Assembly: GCA_024345305.1 (NCBI GenBank)
Contig: BRON01000002.1
Location: 2,976,001 to 3,040,000, forward strand
Direction: 5' to 3'
DNA: 64,000 nucleotides
From: Mrakia gelida
Taxonomy: Eukaryota; Basidiomycota; Tremellomycetes; Cystofilobasidiales; Mrakiaceae
Part shown: one piece after another, positions 1 to 12,251 of the stretch
Position numbering within the stretch: the first letter of the stretch is position 1
Layout: each line of letters begins with the position of its first letter
The notes under the pieces: generated by a model
The model's database searches: none
What the model saw: only the letters and a program-made list of their open reading frames with translations
Told to the model about the DNA's origin: nothing
Program-made: the position numbers and the translations under genes

Positions 1-1709
1 AGAACGAAGGCTCGTCGTCGGAGCACGAGGGGATCGTCACGTAGCACAACACCAGGGTCTGCGAAAAACAAGCCAAAAGAAACCTAATGTCAGCTTTGTT
101 TCTCTCCTCCGAAACGAAAGAAGAGAGGCGCGCTCTAGAAGAAGGGAAAGGTCGACGTCGACTCACCTTCTTAACCTGCGAATTAACCCTGTTGATCGTA
201 CTGAACCAAGCCCAGTTCATCCTCTCCACGTTCGCCAGTTCCTCCCTATGAGGCGAGATCTCATGATCCGAAGGGTTCGAGTACGTCGGGATCACACAGA
301 CGGCGAATCTGCAGAAACGAAGGAACGCGTCGAGTCAGTTCTCGTCTCGTCTTCCCTCCCCTCCCTTCCCTCCCCACCCTCGCACCCCCTTCGGTTCATT
401 TCGTGGATCAACTCACTCAGCATGTGAGAACACCACTCCGCGCTTGTAAAGCAGCCAATCCACACAGAACTTGATCCCTGGTTTGACGACCCATCCGAGG
501 GAGCGGTAGTGGTGGTAGACGGCGTAGTTGACGAGGAAAGGGTTGTCGGGTCGAGGAGCGGGGAAGGAGGGTTGGAGGAGGGTGAGGGAGGGAGTTGGGG
601 TGAGGATGGGGCAGGTGAGGAGGTGGAAGAGGGTTGGGAGGGGGAGGGGGATTTTCTGAAGCGTGCGAAGGAGGGAGGAAGGCGAAGTCAGCGACGACGC
701 GTTTGGTGCGGGACGAACGAGCTTCGTTGCCTTCAATCAAACGAAATGAAGCGAAGCGAGGGCATACGTACCGTCTTCGCATCCAGCACAACCAAACAAC
801 CCAACCCCCAAGCGAGGAACCACACCTCCTCAGGAGTCAACTGCATATGTTCCAAATCGACCGTCTCCTCCTCGATCTTCCTCTTCCTCTTCTCCTCCTC
901 CTGAGCGTTCAGCTGAGCGTCCGTCTTGTCCGATACGGGGACCTGGTAGATGGCGTTTCCGGGTCGTTTGGGCATGATGACTTCGTCGGGTGCAATGGTC
1001 GTAGCGGACGAGGAGGAGGAGGCGGCAAGGGCTTGGGAAGCGAGGAGAGCTCGTTCTTGAGCTTCGACGGTGGCGACGGCTGCTGCTGCTCGAGCGATCT
1101 TGAAGTCTTTACGTTCTTGACGACGGAGGGCGGTGATTTCTTCGGAGGAGAGGACTGCGAGAACGGGTGCGAAGAGGGAAAGAGGTGGGGTCGAGTCAGA
1201 GAAGGGAAAACGAGCTCGAGCTCACCAAAATCGACTTCTCCTTCTGCCTCTTCTCCCCCAGGAAGCTAGACCGAGCAAGAGAGCTTACCATTCCCCGACC
1301 CCGTCAACTCCCTCACAGTCCTCTTCCACCAACTCGGCTCACTCCTACTCAAACTCCCCTTCCCGAAGTTGCCTCTCGTCCAAAGGATCTCTCCATCCCT
1401 CTTCCCCTTGACCCAAACGCTCCCAGTGAACCCGTCCCAGATCCCTACACATTTCGGGTTCTCGAGCTCGACTACGACGGCACTCTTCCCTTTGAGATCC
1501 TTCTTGGAGAAGTAGGTTTGAGCCAGGGCTGCGAGGACTGTTGGTGGGAGGTTGGAGGTCGGAGGAAGGGAAGGAGGAGGAGGAGGGACGAGAGGGAGAG
1601 CGTTCTTGTACGTTTCAGCGAGTTGTTGGCGGTAATTCAGGCGTTTGCCTCCGGAGGGTTGGGGTGCTGTGGAGGAGGAGGTAGAGGGAGTGGGCTGAGG
1701 AGTTGACAT
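1..1709 (-). CDS. SEN2: tRNA-splicing endonuclease catalytic subunit Sen2 (3' end off the window)
   Basis: Catalytic subunit of the nuclear tRNA-splicing endonuclease, which cuts pre-tRNA at the 5' splice site. The start is the ATG at 1709 (MSTPQPTPS). The N-terminal exon has the family block around [14 protein letters not shown]. Later exons carry [16 protein letters not shown], then [18 protein letters not shown], then FSHAEF with the catalytic His, then [10 protein letters not shown] with the catalytic Lys, which leads into TLVLCYV at the window edge. The catalytic Tyr should be in the YRSLGW region. My preferred exons are 1317-1709, 1226-1265, 772-1154, 417-655, 167-308 and 1-58; all junctions keep phase. 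An alternative first exon ending at 1289 and joining directly to 1154 also keeps frame. Family identity is near certain; the exon 1-2 structure is less so. The gene continues to the left. Confidence 0.92.
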
Positions 1710-1890
1710 CGCTGGTAGCTGGTCGTTTGGGGAGGAAGGAAGGGAAGGAAGAGGTGAGCTTGAGTCGAAAGTTGACCGATGCGCAGGAGCGTCGAGGCGA
1801 GCTCGAACCTCTCCTTCCCTCCCAGGAAGCTCTTAACCCCAATAACCCCAAACCTAGGAGGACATCATCGAAATATCACGAGTAGCAGAT

Positions 1891-4800
1891 ATGCAGGTGA
1901 GTCTCTTCGGTCGTCAAGGAGAAAGCGAGGCTGCAGCAACGAGAGGGCTCGAGCTGATCGCAACCGTCTTCCCTCCCTCCCTTCCTTCTTTGACTTGACA
2001 GGATGCCCGCCGCCTCGAGATCGAAGCCAAGAAGAACAAGCTCTTGGCTCTTCGTCAAGCCAGAGAAGCCCGAGAGGAACGAAAGACGGCTCTTCTCTCT
2101 GAACAGAAGAAGAGAGCAGGAGAAGTACGTCCATCCCATCCGTCCCATCCAGCTCACCTTCCTCCTTCCCTTCGAACCCATCTCTCTTGTCTCGCCTTCG
2201 CTCCCGCTGACCCTTCGCTTCACCTCGCCGCATCTCAGGTACCCCCAGCCGGCTCCCCTTCCCGCTCCTCTCGTCGGGAAGTGGACACGCTCGTAGCTTC
2301 CCTTCTCGGTCCATCAGCAACCTCCGCTGGCTCCTCAGCTTCAGGCTCCTATCCACCAACAGAAGCTCTCTCCCCTCACTCTTCAGCACCATCAACACCA
2401 GCTTACGGGAACTCGACCTTCCTGCCTTCGATACATGGAGCCACGCCGAGAGCGAACAGAGGGAGCGAGGGTGAGGGAGGGGGAGACCATGGGTGAGTCG
2501 AACGAAGCACGAGCTTGTTTTGTTGAGCTTCTCGAGAATGGGTCGAGACGCGTTGAGAGCTCGCTTGTAGCAGCGTACCGAAACTGACTCGTCTGCTTGC
2601 CTTGTCGATGTGTCGATCATCAGGCCCTCACCCTTCCGAGCCGGTCTTCCAGATCTCATTGACGTACAGACAGAGATGTACGAGCTTCCTCCGAAGGTGA
2701 GCTTGAGCTCACACCTCGTCCTTCCCTTCCTCCCTCCCCTTCCCTCGCTGCCTTCTCCTCCCTCGTCTCTCCCAATCCTTCATTAACACACACACACCCT
2801 TTCTTCGATCCTCGCAGCAAAAACTCACCTACACCAAATCCGTGCAAACCTCGTACCACCCTTCCTCCTCCGACTCTGACTCCGACTCCAACATCAACGA
2901 TCCCTTCTCCTCCCATCCCCGTCGCACAACGACGACGACGAGCACGAGCACGGGGACTGGCTTTGGAACTTCTACGAGGGAGACGGAGGAGGAGATGAGG
3001 AAGCGGATCAAGGAGGAGTTTGAGGAGGAGAAGAGGAAGTTGGATGAGGAGATTGAAGAGGAACGGAAGAGGTTGGAGAGGGAGGTGGAGGAGGAGAGGG
3101 TGAAAGGTCAGTCCAACCTCTGCTTAGTTTGATACGGAAGGAGAGAGAGAGAAGGAATACTGCTGATATCTGGTTCGTTCGTTGTTGGCTGAACCTGCAG
3201 AGCTCACGGAGGACCAACGAACTCAGATCGAATCGGCACCCGAGTTCCTCGAGTTCGTCGAGTCGTCGTCCAAGATCGTTCAGAGGGCGCTGAGCGATGG
3301 GTACGATTACATCAGGGATTATACGCTTGGAGCAGATGGGAATCTGTCAGTCGCACCTCTCCCTCTTGTGCCCTCTCTTCGGATCACTGACCGACGCGTC
3401 TTCGAACTTTGCAGCGACGAGGAGGAAGGGAAGACGATCAAGCTCGTGTGTTCGTTCTCGGATGAGCGGTGGACGAAGGGAAGGTCGGTCACTGCTGTGG
3501 ACTGGTCGCCGAAGGTGAGTTGCTCGACCCTGTGTTCTGAGGAGAGAGAGAGAAGGCGAGGGCGAGGGAGGGACGAACGAAAGCTGACTTCGACTTCCTT
3601 CGACGCGTCTCTAGTACCCCGAACTCAGCATCGCCTCGTACAACAAAAACCCAGCAGCCGTCAACGATCCCGATGGTCTCGTCTGCGTCTGGAACCAGCA
3701 TCTCGTAGATCGTCCAGAGTTTATCTTCCATTCTCAGGTGAGCTCGTCCTCTCGTCCTCTCTTCGTTCTCTCTCGCCGCTGACCCAAAACTCCTCACGCT
3801 TTCGTTCTCGCCCCTCAGACCGACGTCCTCTCCGTCTCCTTCTCCCCCTTTCACTCCAACCTCATCTTCGGAGGAACCTACTCGGGTCAAATCCTCCTCT
3901 GGGACACTCGAGCCAAACACCTTCCCGTCCTCAAAACTCCCCTCTCAGCAGCAGGGCACACCTACCCCGTCTACGCGATGAAGATGGTCGGGACCCAGAA
4001 CGCTCACAATCTGATCACGAGTAGTACGGATGGGATGGTGTGTAGTTGGTTGGCGGATATGTTGGCGCAACCTCAGGTGAGTTTGAGCGATCGTTTCGTT
4101 TCGACGCGCCGAGCGAGCTCGACCCGCCTCCCTTCCCACCAGACCTGACTCGTTTTCTGCTTCGTTCGCCTCTTTTTCGCCTTTCGCAGGAAACCCTCAA
4201 CCTCCAACACTCCTCCTCCCACGTCAAAACCGACGAAGTCTCCATCACCACCCTCGACTTCCCCGACAACGAAACCACCACGTTCTGGGTCGGGACCGAG
4301 GAAGGGAACGTCTACCAAGCCAACCGGTACGATCGAGCAGGAGCCAAAGCAGGTCTCAACCAGCAGGATATCTACAAAGGACATGCCGGACCGGTGACGG
4401 GTCTGCATTTCCATCCGCTCGTGGGGAGCGTGGATTTCTCGGATCTGTTCTTGACGTGCTCGGTGGATTGGACGGTGAAGCTTTGGAGGGCGAAGGGAGC
4501 GAATGCGACCGGGGGTGGTGCGAATGGAGCTGGTGGGGGAGTGGGCGCTGGAGGGAGTGGAGGAGGGGGATTGGGAGCGAGTGCGACGACGGGAGTGGGA
4601 GGAGTTGCGACGGGAGCGACGAACGTCAAGCCTGTTCATTCGTTCGAGGAGGCGACGGATTACGTTTACGACGTGAGGTGGCATCCCGTCAACCCTGCTG
4701 TCTTTGGTTCCGTCGATGGAACGGGGAAGTTCGACTTGTGGAACTTGAACGTCGATACCGAGGTGAGTGTTTCGCGTCGCTCTCTTCAAATCCCTCGTTC

Positions 4801-5137
4801 TCCCTTCTTCCCTCCCGTTGCCCTTTCGCCGCGCTAATCTCCCATCCCCTTTTTCTTCTCGCTCGCTTTCGTCGCGTCGCAGGTCCCAACCCTCTCCGTC
4901 CAAACTCCCTCCTCCAAAGCGCTCAACAAACTCGCCTGGGACAAGAAGGACGGTCGTCGAGTCGCGCTCGGATCGTCGGACGGAACAGTCTACGTCTACG
5001 ATGTTGGGGAGGCGGCCGTGCCGAGAGAGTCGGAGTGGAGCGAGCTGCAGAGGACGCTGGGTGGGCTGATGGCTGCTGGGAGTAGTGGGGCTGGAGGAGG
5101 AGGAGGAGGAGGGTTGGGAGGACCGTTGACGAGGTAG
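1891..5137 (+). CDS. Cytoplasmic dynein intermediate chain (WD40)
   Basis: Intermediate chain of cytoplasmic dynein 1, which links the motor to dynactin. The first coding exon is six bases (ATG CAG, 1891-1896), followed by exons 2002-2124, 2239-2492, 2624-2696, 2818-3106, 3201-3345, 3415-3514, 3615-3737, 3819-4076, 4190-4762 and 4883-5137, all in phase. The N-terminus is a charged helix ([18 protein letters not shown]) like the dynactin p150-binding helix of this family, followed by [13 protein letters not shown] long Glu/Lys/Arg coiled coil is encoded near 2980-3110. The C-terminal half is a WD40 propeller with readable blades ([16 protein letters not shown]-like, [41 protein letters not shown]). 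A Gly/Ala-rich loop (about 4490-4620) interrupts the propeller. Start choice rests on the ATG CAG exon joining in frame to the family N-terminus. Confidence 0.93.
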
Positions 5138-5535
5138 AGGCTGAGGAGGGTTGAGTTTCTTACGTACCCAGTGTGCTTTTGTTTGGTTTCTTTCGCATCT
5201 CATTTGGCTTATATACCTTCGTTTCGTTTGTCTCGGGTCGAGGGAAAAGCAGTAGCGACGCGTCGTCGAGGCTGAAACGAGGAGATCTCGCTGTTGGCTC
5301 GCGACTTCGATCTCGCAGATTCTCACCGTACTGAAGATGACCAGCTCTGCGAACCAGATTCCGTAAGACCTGTCCTGAAGTTTTTCCCGACCCTGCGATC
5401 TCCAAGATAACATCTCATCGGCTCTGCGCGGGCGACCTCGTGGGCTGTTCGTCGAGCTCGCCTTCCCCTTCTCTCTCCTTCAACTCCCTCCTCCCTCTTC
5501 CTTCAAAGGAGACCCATCATTTCTCTCCGCCACCC

Positions 5536-8500
5536 ATGGCTCCATCTCCCTACTCCCACCTAGCACAAGACCCCTCCGACACAAGCGAGCTCCTCGCTTC
5601 GGACACCAACGAAGGAGCATCGCTTCACTTCCCCCTTCCCCTCCCTCCTCATCCTCCCATCCTCTTTGGATCCAACACCTCCCTCCCGAGCTCGCAGGGA
5701 TCGTACAAGGACGAGGAAGAGGAGGAGAAGCAGCAGGAGGATCGATTCGTACAGGAGGGGGTGATGGAGAGTGGGAGTGGTGGAAGGACTGGAAGAGGTT
5801 GGAGAGCTGTTGAAGCTGGAGGAGGGGGAAGGAGGTCGCTGTTGAAGGTGAGTCTCTCTCTCTCTCTCCCCTTGAGTATAGAGCTTTCTAGAAGCTCTTT
5901 GCCGTACTTACTGATCTTGCTCAATGCAACGCTCGAATCCCCAGTCCAAACCCCGTCGTCGTCGTCCTTACCTCGTTATGATCTGCTTGATCTTCTTCGC
6001 TGGGATCGTAGGGACGCTCGCTGCTCTCGGTTGGGTGAACCCTAAGAGTAGAGCGAAAGCGTCGAAGCTGAGACAGCATCTGACGATGGATCACGTCATG
6101 AACGGGACTTTTGGGGTGCAGAGGAAGGGTTAGTTTGTCGAGCCAGGGAAGGGGAAGGAGGGAGGGGTGAGCTCGCGCTCGCGAAGCTGATCGACCATCT
6201 TCTTCTCGTGTGTTCTTTTTGGACAGGTGTGAGCTGGGTTAAGGAAGGTGAGTGGTTGACTGACTCGCTAGGAAGGAGTGCAGGAAGCTGACTCGTGCTT
6301 GATCGGGGTGTCAACAGCTGGCGATGGGATCTTCTCGACGGAATCGAACGGGAATGTACTGCTCGAGGACGTTAACGATGTTGACTCGACTCAGGTGTAC
6401 GTCCTCTGCTCCACCTCTCTCGATCCAACAACCTGAACTGACTTTTAGTACGATCTTCGTTCTTAGCCTGCTGAACGGAACCCTCATCGTCGACTCGGAC
6501 GGCAAGAAGATCGAGTGGAACTCGTGGACCCTGTTCGTCGCGTCTCCCTCGTCTCGTCCTCCTCCCTTCCTCATTCCTCGTAACTCACACCTGTCTTTAC
6601 TCTCTCTTTAGGTCCCCGGATATGAAGTTCATCCTCCTTCAGACCGGTCGCGTCCAGCAGTGGCGTCACTCGAGCCATGCGAACTTCTACATCCACTCCC
6701 TCCTCTCGAACGCGACTTTCCCTCTTCTTCCTCCTACCTACCCTCCTACCGTCGCCTACGCTACCTGGGCACCTGTCGGGCACGCGATTGCCTTCGTGGA
6801 GTCGAACGATCTGGTGAGATAGCATCCTCTTCTATCCGAACGTTCTCGACGAACGAGCTCTCACTGACGCGTCGAACCTTTTCCTTTCTTGTCTCTTCAG
6901 TACGTTCTCCCCGAGTCCGAGCTGGGGAGCGAGTCCGTCGGAGAGATTGTTCGAATCACGACCGATGGGAGCGAGGCTGTCTTCAACGGTGTTCCAGATT
7001 GGGTCTACGAGGAGGAAGTGTTCGGAGCCGACTATGCTCTTTGGTTCTCGCCGAACGGAGAGGAGGTCGCGTTCTTGAGGTCGGACGAGACTGAGGTGAG
7101 TCCCGCAACTCTTTCGAACCCAGCTCCGACTGTGAGCCTACTGACCGCCGACCTCGATTCTAGGTGCCAACCTACGAGTTCCCTCTCTACGACGAGAACG
7201 ACGACGGAACGATTCAGCCTTATCCGAAGGAGATCGTGATGAAGTGAGCTCTCCTCCTTCTTCCTTGTCTCGTCGATTATTCGCACCTTCTCATTCACCA
7301 CTCTCGTTTTCAGATACCCCAAACCTGGATACCCGAATCCTCTCGTCTCCCTTAGACTCTTCTCGCTCAAGACTCTCGGCGAGCTCCTCTCCTCCTCCTT
7401 CGAACCTCCTTCCGTGCTCGCCTCCCAAGCGACCAAGAACCTCACCTGGCCCGACTCGAAGCCCATCACCAACTCGGTCATCTTCGAGGTCACCTGGATT
7501 GGTCGACGTCTCTTGGTCAAGGAGAGCGACAGGAGCGCTGCTTCAGGAAACGTCGTTCTCTTCGATGTCGACGACGCGGAGCTTGTCGGAGGGACTCTGC
7601 GAGGGGAGGTGGTGAGGAAGCTGGATGGAGGGAAGGGATGGATTGAGCAGGTCAGTGTCCCATCCTTTGGACGAGACTGCTGTGAGATGGTCGACTGAGT
7701 CGGCGACGCGTTTGTTTTGTTTCATCAGAGTCAAACCGTCGTCGCGTACGGGAATGGTTACCTCGACATCGACTACTCCGCCGAGGGATTCAACCACATC
7801 GCATACTTTACGCCCGACAGCAGCACGCCGACATGGATAACGACTGGCGAGTGGGAGGTCGCTGGTGGAATTTTGGCTGTCGACGCGAGGAAGAAGCTCG
7901 TGTAAGCTTCGCTCTCTCCTCTATCTTCTTCCGCCCGTCCTCGTTCCTGACTCGACGATACTTTCATCCCTTAGCTACTTCACCGCCGCTCAGCCCTCCA
8001 TCGAGCGACACATCTTCTCGGCCGCCCTTCCTTCCCTCTCCGACGACCTCTCGACCTTCGAATCCCTCATCACACCTCTCACCGATACCTCTCGTCCTGG
8101 TTACTTCTCGGCTTCCTTCTCTCCCGAGGCTGGCTTCTACGTGCTTGGATACGAGGGTCCTAGCGTTCCTTATCAGAAGGTCATCAAGGCAGACGACGAG
8201 AGTGAGTTCGAGCCTTGTTTTCCCTCCGTTCGTTTCCGACGATTTCGCGCTGACGATGTCTTTCGTTCCTCTCAACAGAGTTCGACTATCTTTTGGAGGG
8301 TAACAGCAATCTCAACGAGACGATCTTCAAGTTCATTCTCCCCAATTCGAACCAACAGATCGTCGACTCGGACGGATACCGTTCGTCGCGTCTCTTCCCT
8401 CTTTCTCCTTCTTCGACGATCGCTCACCCACTCCCCTTTCTCTCTTTTTGACCCTCTCTAGAGCTCAACGTCAAAGAGATCCGACCTCCCAACATGGACG

Positions 8501-9721
8501 AGACCGGAAAGACCAAGTACCCCGTCCTTCTCGCGCCTTACGGAGGACCAGGCTCTCAGTCCGTCGACGTCCGTTTCGGAGTCAACTGGGCGTCTCTCCT
8601 TGCCGCTGAGCTCAAGTACATCATTCTCGTCGTCGATGGAAGAGGTACTGGGTTCAAGGGACGAGATCTGAGGGATCCTATTCGAGGTGAGTCGCCGTTC
8701 TCGCCTTTGTTCTGCAAGCTCGAAGCGACACTTGATCTGACACGTCTTTCGTTCTTCCTCTTCGCTTCGTCCAGGCAAGCTCGGAACGTACGAAGCCATC
8801 GATCAGATCGCTGTTGCGAGGACTTGGGCCTCGACGAAGCTCTACGTGGACAAGCGGAGAGTTGGAATTTGGGGATGGTCGTTTGGAGGTTGTGAGTTCG
8901 AATCGAACTCAATTCGGTGAAGCTTGAGCACGACAGACTGAACCTCCTCTCTCACTCTTCTCGCAGACTTGACCGCCAAGTGTCTCGAAGCTGACTCTGG
9001 AGTCCTCTCGCTTGGAATCGCCGTGGCGCCTGTGACGGATTGGAGGTCAGTTTTGCTTCTCGAACTCGTCTTTGACCCCGACTCAAATTGACGACTGTCT
9101 CCCCTCTCTTTCTTTGTCTCTCGCAGATACTACGACACTGTCTAGTGAGCACTGCGATATCTCTTTCCTATACGAGTTTTCAGAGCTCGAACGAAGCTGA
9201 CCTTCGCTCTTCTGCTTCGCCCTCCCTTCAGCACCGAGCGTTTCATGCTCACGCCCGACGAGAACCCCGAGGGATACGCTGTCTCAGGAGTCAACAACGC
9301 GACTGGATTCCATAACGCCGACTTCCTGCTAGCTGCTGGCTCAGGAGATGATAACGGTTCGTCCTTTCTCGCCGACGAACGAACGACCGACGTCCGAACC
9401 TGACGCGTCTTTCCTTCCTCTTTCTTTGTCCTTCAGTCCACTTCGCCAACTCCGCCTCGCTCATCGAGAAGCTCACCTTAGCGAAGGTCCGACGCTTCCA
9501 AATGAGAGTGTATACCGACTCGAACCATGGGATGAACAAGGTTCGTCGTTCATCCTCGCTCGCGCTTCTTCGCGGCTCGAATCGACGCTGACTCAACTGC
9601 GACGGCTTTCTTTCTCTCGTTCCATCAGTACGGAGCCTATAGAGAGCTACACGAAGCAATGACGGCCTTCTTGCTGGAGAAGTGGGGAGTTGGTGGGAAA
9701 AGACGAGGCTGGTCCGCTTGA
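5536..9721 (+). CDS. Type II membrane dipeptidyl aminopeptidase (S9B, DPAP B/Ste13-like)
   Basis: Serine dipeptidyl peptidase of the DPP-IV family; fungal members sit in the vacuole or late Golgi and trim X-Pro or X-Ala dipeptides, for example after Kex2 cleavage. I resolve 19 exons that all keep phase, giving 912 residues: 5536-5847, 5945-6128, 6227-6247, 6318-6396, 6467-6532, 6612-6813, 6901-7095, 7164-7243, 7314-7650, 7729-7901, 7975-8201, 8279-8380, 8462-8686, 8775-8891, 8967-9045, 9127-9144, 9232-9356, 9437-9540 and 9629-9721. There is a cytoplasmic acidic N-terminus, a signal anchor (YLVMICLIFFAGIVGTLAAL), a beta-propeller, and a catalytic domain with nucleophile GWSFGG, acid GSGDDN and SNHGMN histidine. 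Exons of 21 and 18 nt are included. The acceptor at 6467 could instead be 6449. Kex2 is encoded 15 kb away, but no shared regulation is visible. Confidence 0.93.
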
Positions 9722-10329
9722 TCTGGATTTGAATGTTCTCGTTGCTTTTCTTTCGAGAGAACGAGAGAGAGAACTCAGTCCGAGACGTACAGTAACCTCT
9801 AGCTCCCCTTCAGCTCTTCTCTACGGAGCCAGAGAGTCGCCAAGAAGACACGCAGAGCTCAGGAAAGACCTCGAGTCGTACGGCGAACCGTCCACCTGCA
9901 CTCGCCATCTGATCGATTCTGAGAGCGATTCATGCCCTCAATAAAAGGAGACCGGCCCTTGACAGAACGTGGAGGGGGATCTCACGAGACCCTTGTCGAA
10001 CGAAAAGGAGAGAAAGGTGAGCGGATCCAACTTTGACGACGCGGCTCTTTCGCGCGACGCGTCTTCGCTTCGTCGGTGCGACCTCCATCCTCTTTATTCC
10101 TCGAGGACCCTCAACCCTCGACCCTCTTCTCGGTTCGTTGAGGATGAACTCGTTACAAACAAAACAAAAAAACGAATAGCGGCGGCTGTCCGGAGGAGGA
10201 CGGAGCGATGAATCCCGGTCCCCTTCGTCCTTCCTGTTTCTCTTCGCCTTCTTTCCCCTCAACCAGCACACCCACCCACCTCCGTCTCTCCCCCAACTCT
10301 TTCCACCTCTTCCTTTCACTCAACTCAAC
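9722..10329. other. 3' flank of the aminopeptidase gene and promoter of the aldolase gene
   Basis: No gene is recognised here. An AATAAA polyadenylation-type signal lies at 9940-9945, about 220 bases past the stop codon at 9721. The stretch just before the ATG at 10330 is CT-rich, as at many starts in this window. Short open frames on both strands look like composition effects only. Confidence 0.6.
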
Positions 10330-12066
10330 ATGGTTCGATCTCTTGGTCAAAACGTCTGGGCTCCCATCCCCACCTTCTTCCTTCCTGTTTCTGAAGACCT
10401 CGGTGAGTGAGCTCAAATCGACTCGCTCCAACGACGAGCCGGAGGGAATCGACTTCGCTCGCCCTTCTCGACTTTTTTCTCGACCCTTTAGCTGACCAGG
10501 CTCTACCTCTTTATCCTCTTCAGACATCCCCACCTTCGTTGCTCACGTTGTGTACCTCGCGAAGGCTGGTGAGCTCACTTTCCTCCCCTCCTCCGGCCAT
10601 CTCCTCTTCCGCCCCTCTTTCCCTTCCCTTCCCCTTCTCGCTGCTCTTCTGCATGCTCACCTCTTCGACTTTTCTTTTTCGCTCGCAGGACTCTACCCTG
10701 TTATCGCTGGGTGAGTTTGCTCTCGACCTCTCGAAGGGCTCGAGCTCCAAAGGCTGACTCCTCCGCTTTCGACTCGATAGCTCTATGGGTGAGGCCCATC
10801 ACCTCTCGCCCACCGAGAGGATCTCCCTCATCACCTCTGCTCGAAAGGCCCTCGACGAGGCTGGTCTCACTGAGGTCCCTATCATCGCTGGAACTGGAGT
10901 TGGATCGACTCGGGAGACCATCAAGCTCTCAAAGGAGGCTGCTGAGGCTGGGGCTGATGCCGCGATTGTCATCGCTAGTGGGTGAGTTCCTGGCCGTCCC
11001 TCTTTTCGGGCTGGACACTAGACTGACCTCTTATCCTTGTCTGTAAGATACTTCGCCGGTGCCATGTCCAAGGAGGCTCTCGTCAAGTTCTTCGTCGACG
11101 TCGCTGAGGCTTCGCCCATCCCCGTCATGTTCGTCTCATTTCTCGCCTCGGCTTCATTTTGGCTATTCTCGACTCGAGTTCTGACTTATTTGTTCCTTCG
11201 TCCTCGTTTCCAACAGGATTTACAGTACGTTCCTTCTCTTCTCTGTTTCCTGACTCGTGTCGAGCTTTTGTGCTGACCAGACGCGTCTTCCTCCTCTCAG
11301 ACTACCCTGGAGCTGCCGGAGGTATCGATCTCTCCTCTGTCGATATCAACGCCATCGCCGACGGATCTTCGAACATCGTCGGAGTCAAGCTCACCTGTGG
11401 AGGAGTCGGAAAGTTGACTCGAATCACCGGTCACACCACGACCAAGGCCTTCGTTTCTTCTCGAGCTGGAAAGGAGTTCGTTACCCTCGGAGGATTCGCC
11501 GACTTCATCCTTCCTACTGTCCTTGGATCGAAAGCCGACGGAGCTATCATGGGTCTCGGTTCGTCTCACAGCTCCTCTTTCCTCCTTCTTCTCGCACGAG
11601 CTCCAAGCTCACCTCTCCTCGCGCCCCCTTCCTTTCAGCCAACCTCTACCCTCACTCCATTTCCAAACTCTTCAAGCTCTCCCTCTCCCTCCTCGACCCT
11701 GCTCTCCCCAACTGGCAGGCCGTCCACGCTGAGGCTTTCGCTCTCCAAACCCTCGTCTCGGAAGGTACGTCGCTGAGACGAAAGGACCGTCGAGGACGAG
11801 ACGACGAACGCAAGAGCTGACCTCTCCTCCTCCTCTCCTCTTCCTTATCTTCAGCCGACTTCGCCTACGCTCCTCTTGGAATTGCCGGAACCAAGGCTAC
11901 GCTCCAGAAGAGGAGGGGCTACGGAGGAGTCACTCGACTTCCTCTGCTTCCTTTCGGCGAGGGAAGGGTGGAGACGACCGATGCTCTGCACGCCATCGTC
12001 GCTATCAACGAGGTCGAGGATCGGCTGGCTGGGGCTGTCAAGGCCAACGGAGTCAACGGTCACTAG
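10330..12066 (+). CDS. DapA-family class I aldolase (2-keto-3-deoxy-galactonate or 4-hydroxy-2-oxoglutarate aldolase type)
   Basis: Schiff-base aldolase of the dihydrodipicolinate synthase fold. Exons are 10330-10402, 10524-10568, 10689-10710, 10781-10981, 11048-11128, 11217-11224, 11301-11558, 11639-11764 and 11855-12066, all in phase. Readable motifs are TPTFF-like PIPTFFLP at the N-terminus, GSMGEAHHLSPTER, the carboxylate-binding GTGVGSTRETI, the catalytic-tyrosine segment IYNYPGAAGG and the Schiff-base lysine in GVKLTCGGVGK. Fungi make lysine by the alpha-aminoadipate route, so a biosynthetic DapA role is unlikely. GVKLTCGG resembles the fungal L-threo-3-deoxy-hexulosonate aldolase of galacturonate breakdown, which I favour without certainty; 4-hydroxy-2-oxoglutarate aldolase is the alternative. 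Exons of 22 and 8 nt are unusual; the 8-nt exon (GATTTACA) supplies part of the IYN segment. Confidence 0.88.
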
Positions 12067-12251
12067 ATATCGCGGTTGGAAGTTGTTATGTTTCTCTTTC
12101 GACGACTCGTCGTCCTCGCTTCTCTTTGGGCCTTTTTCTTCTTCGCGTCTCATCACGATGCATGCATTGTATAGATTCAGAAGACTCGCCAGGAGAGAGG
12201 GGTATCGAAATGAGGGAGAGATGAAGCGAAGTGGACGAAGGTCGCGTCGCG

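Noticed and set aside
1266..1288. 23-nt intron in SEN2 between GTAAGC and TCTAG
   Set aside because: Too short for spliceosomal introns and it breaks the frame.
4073..5413. 446-codon minus-strand open frame
   Set aside because: It is antisense to the dynein intermediate chain, whose exons and WD40 repeats are clear. Composition (Arg/Ser/Pro) is that of a shadow frame.
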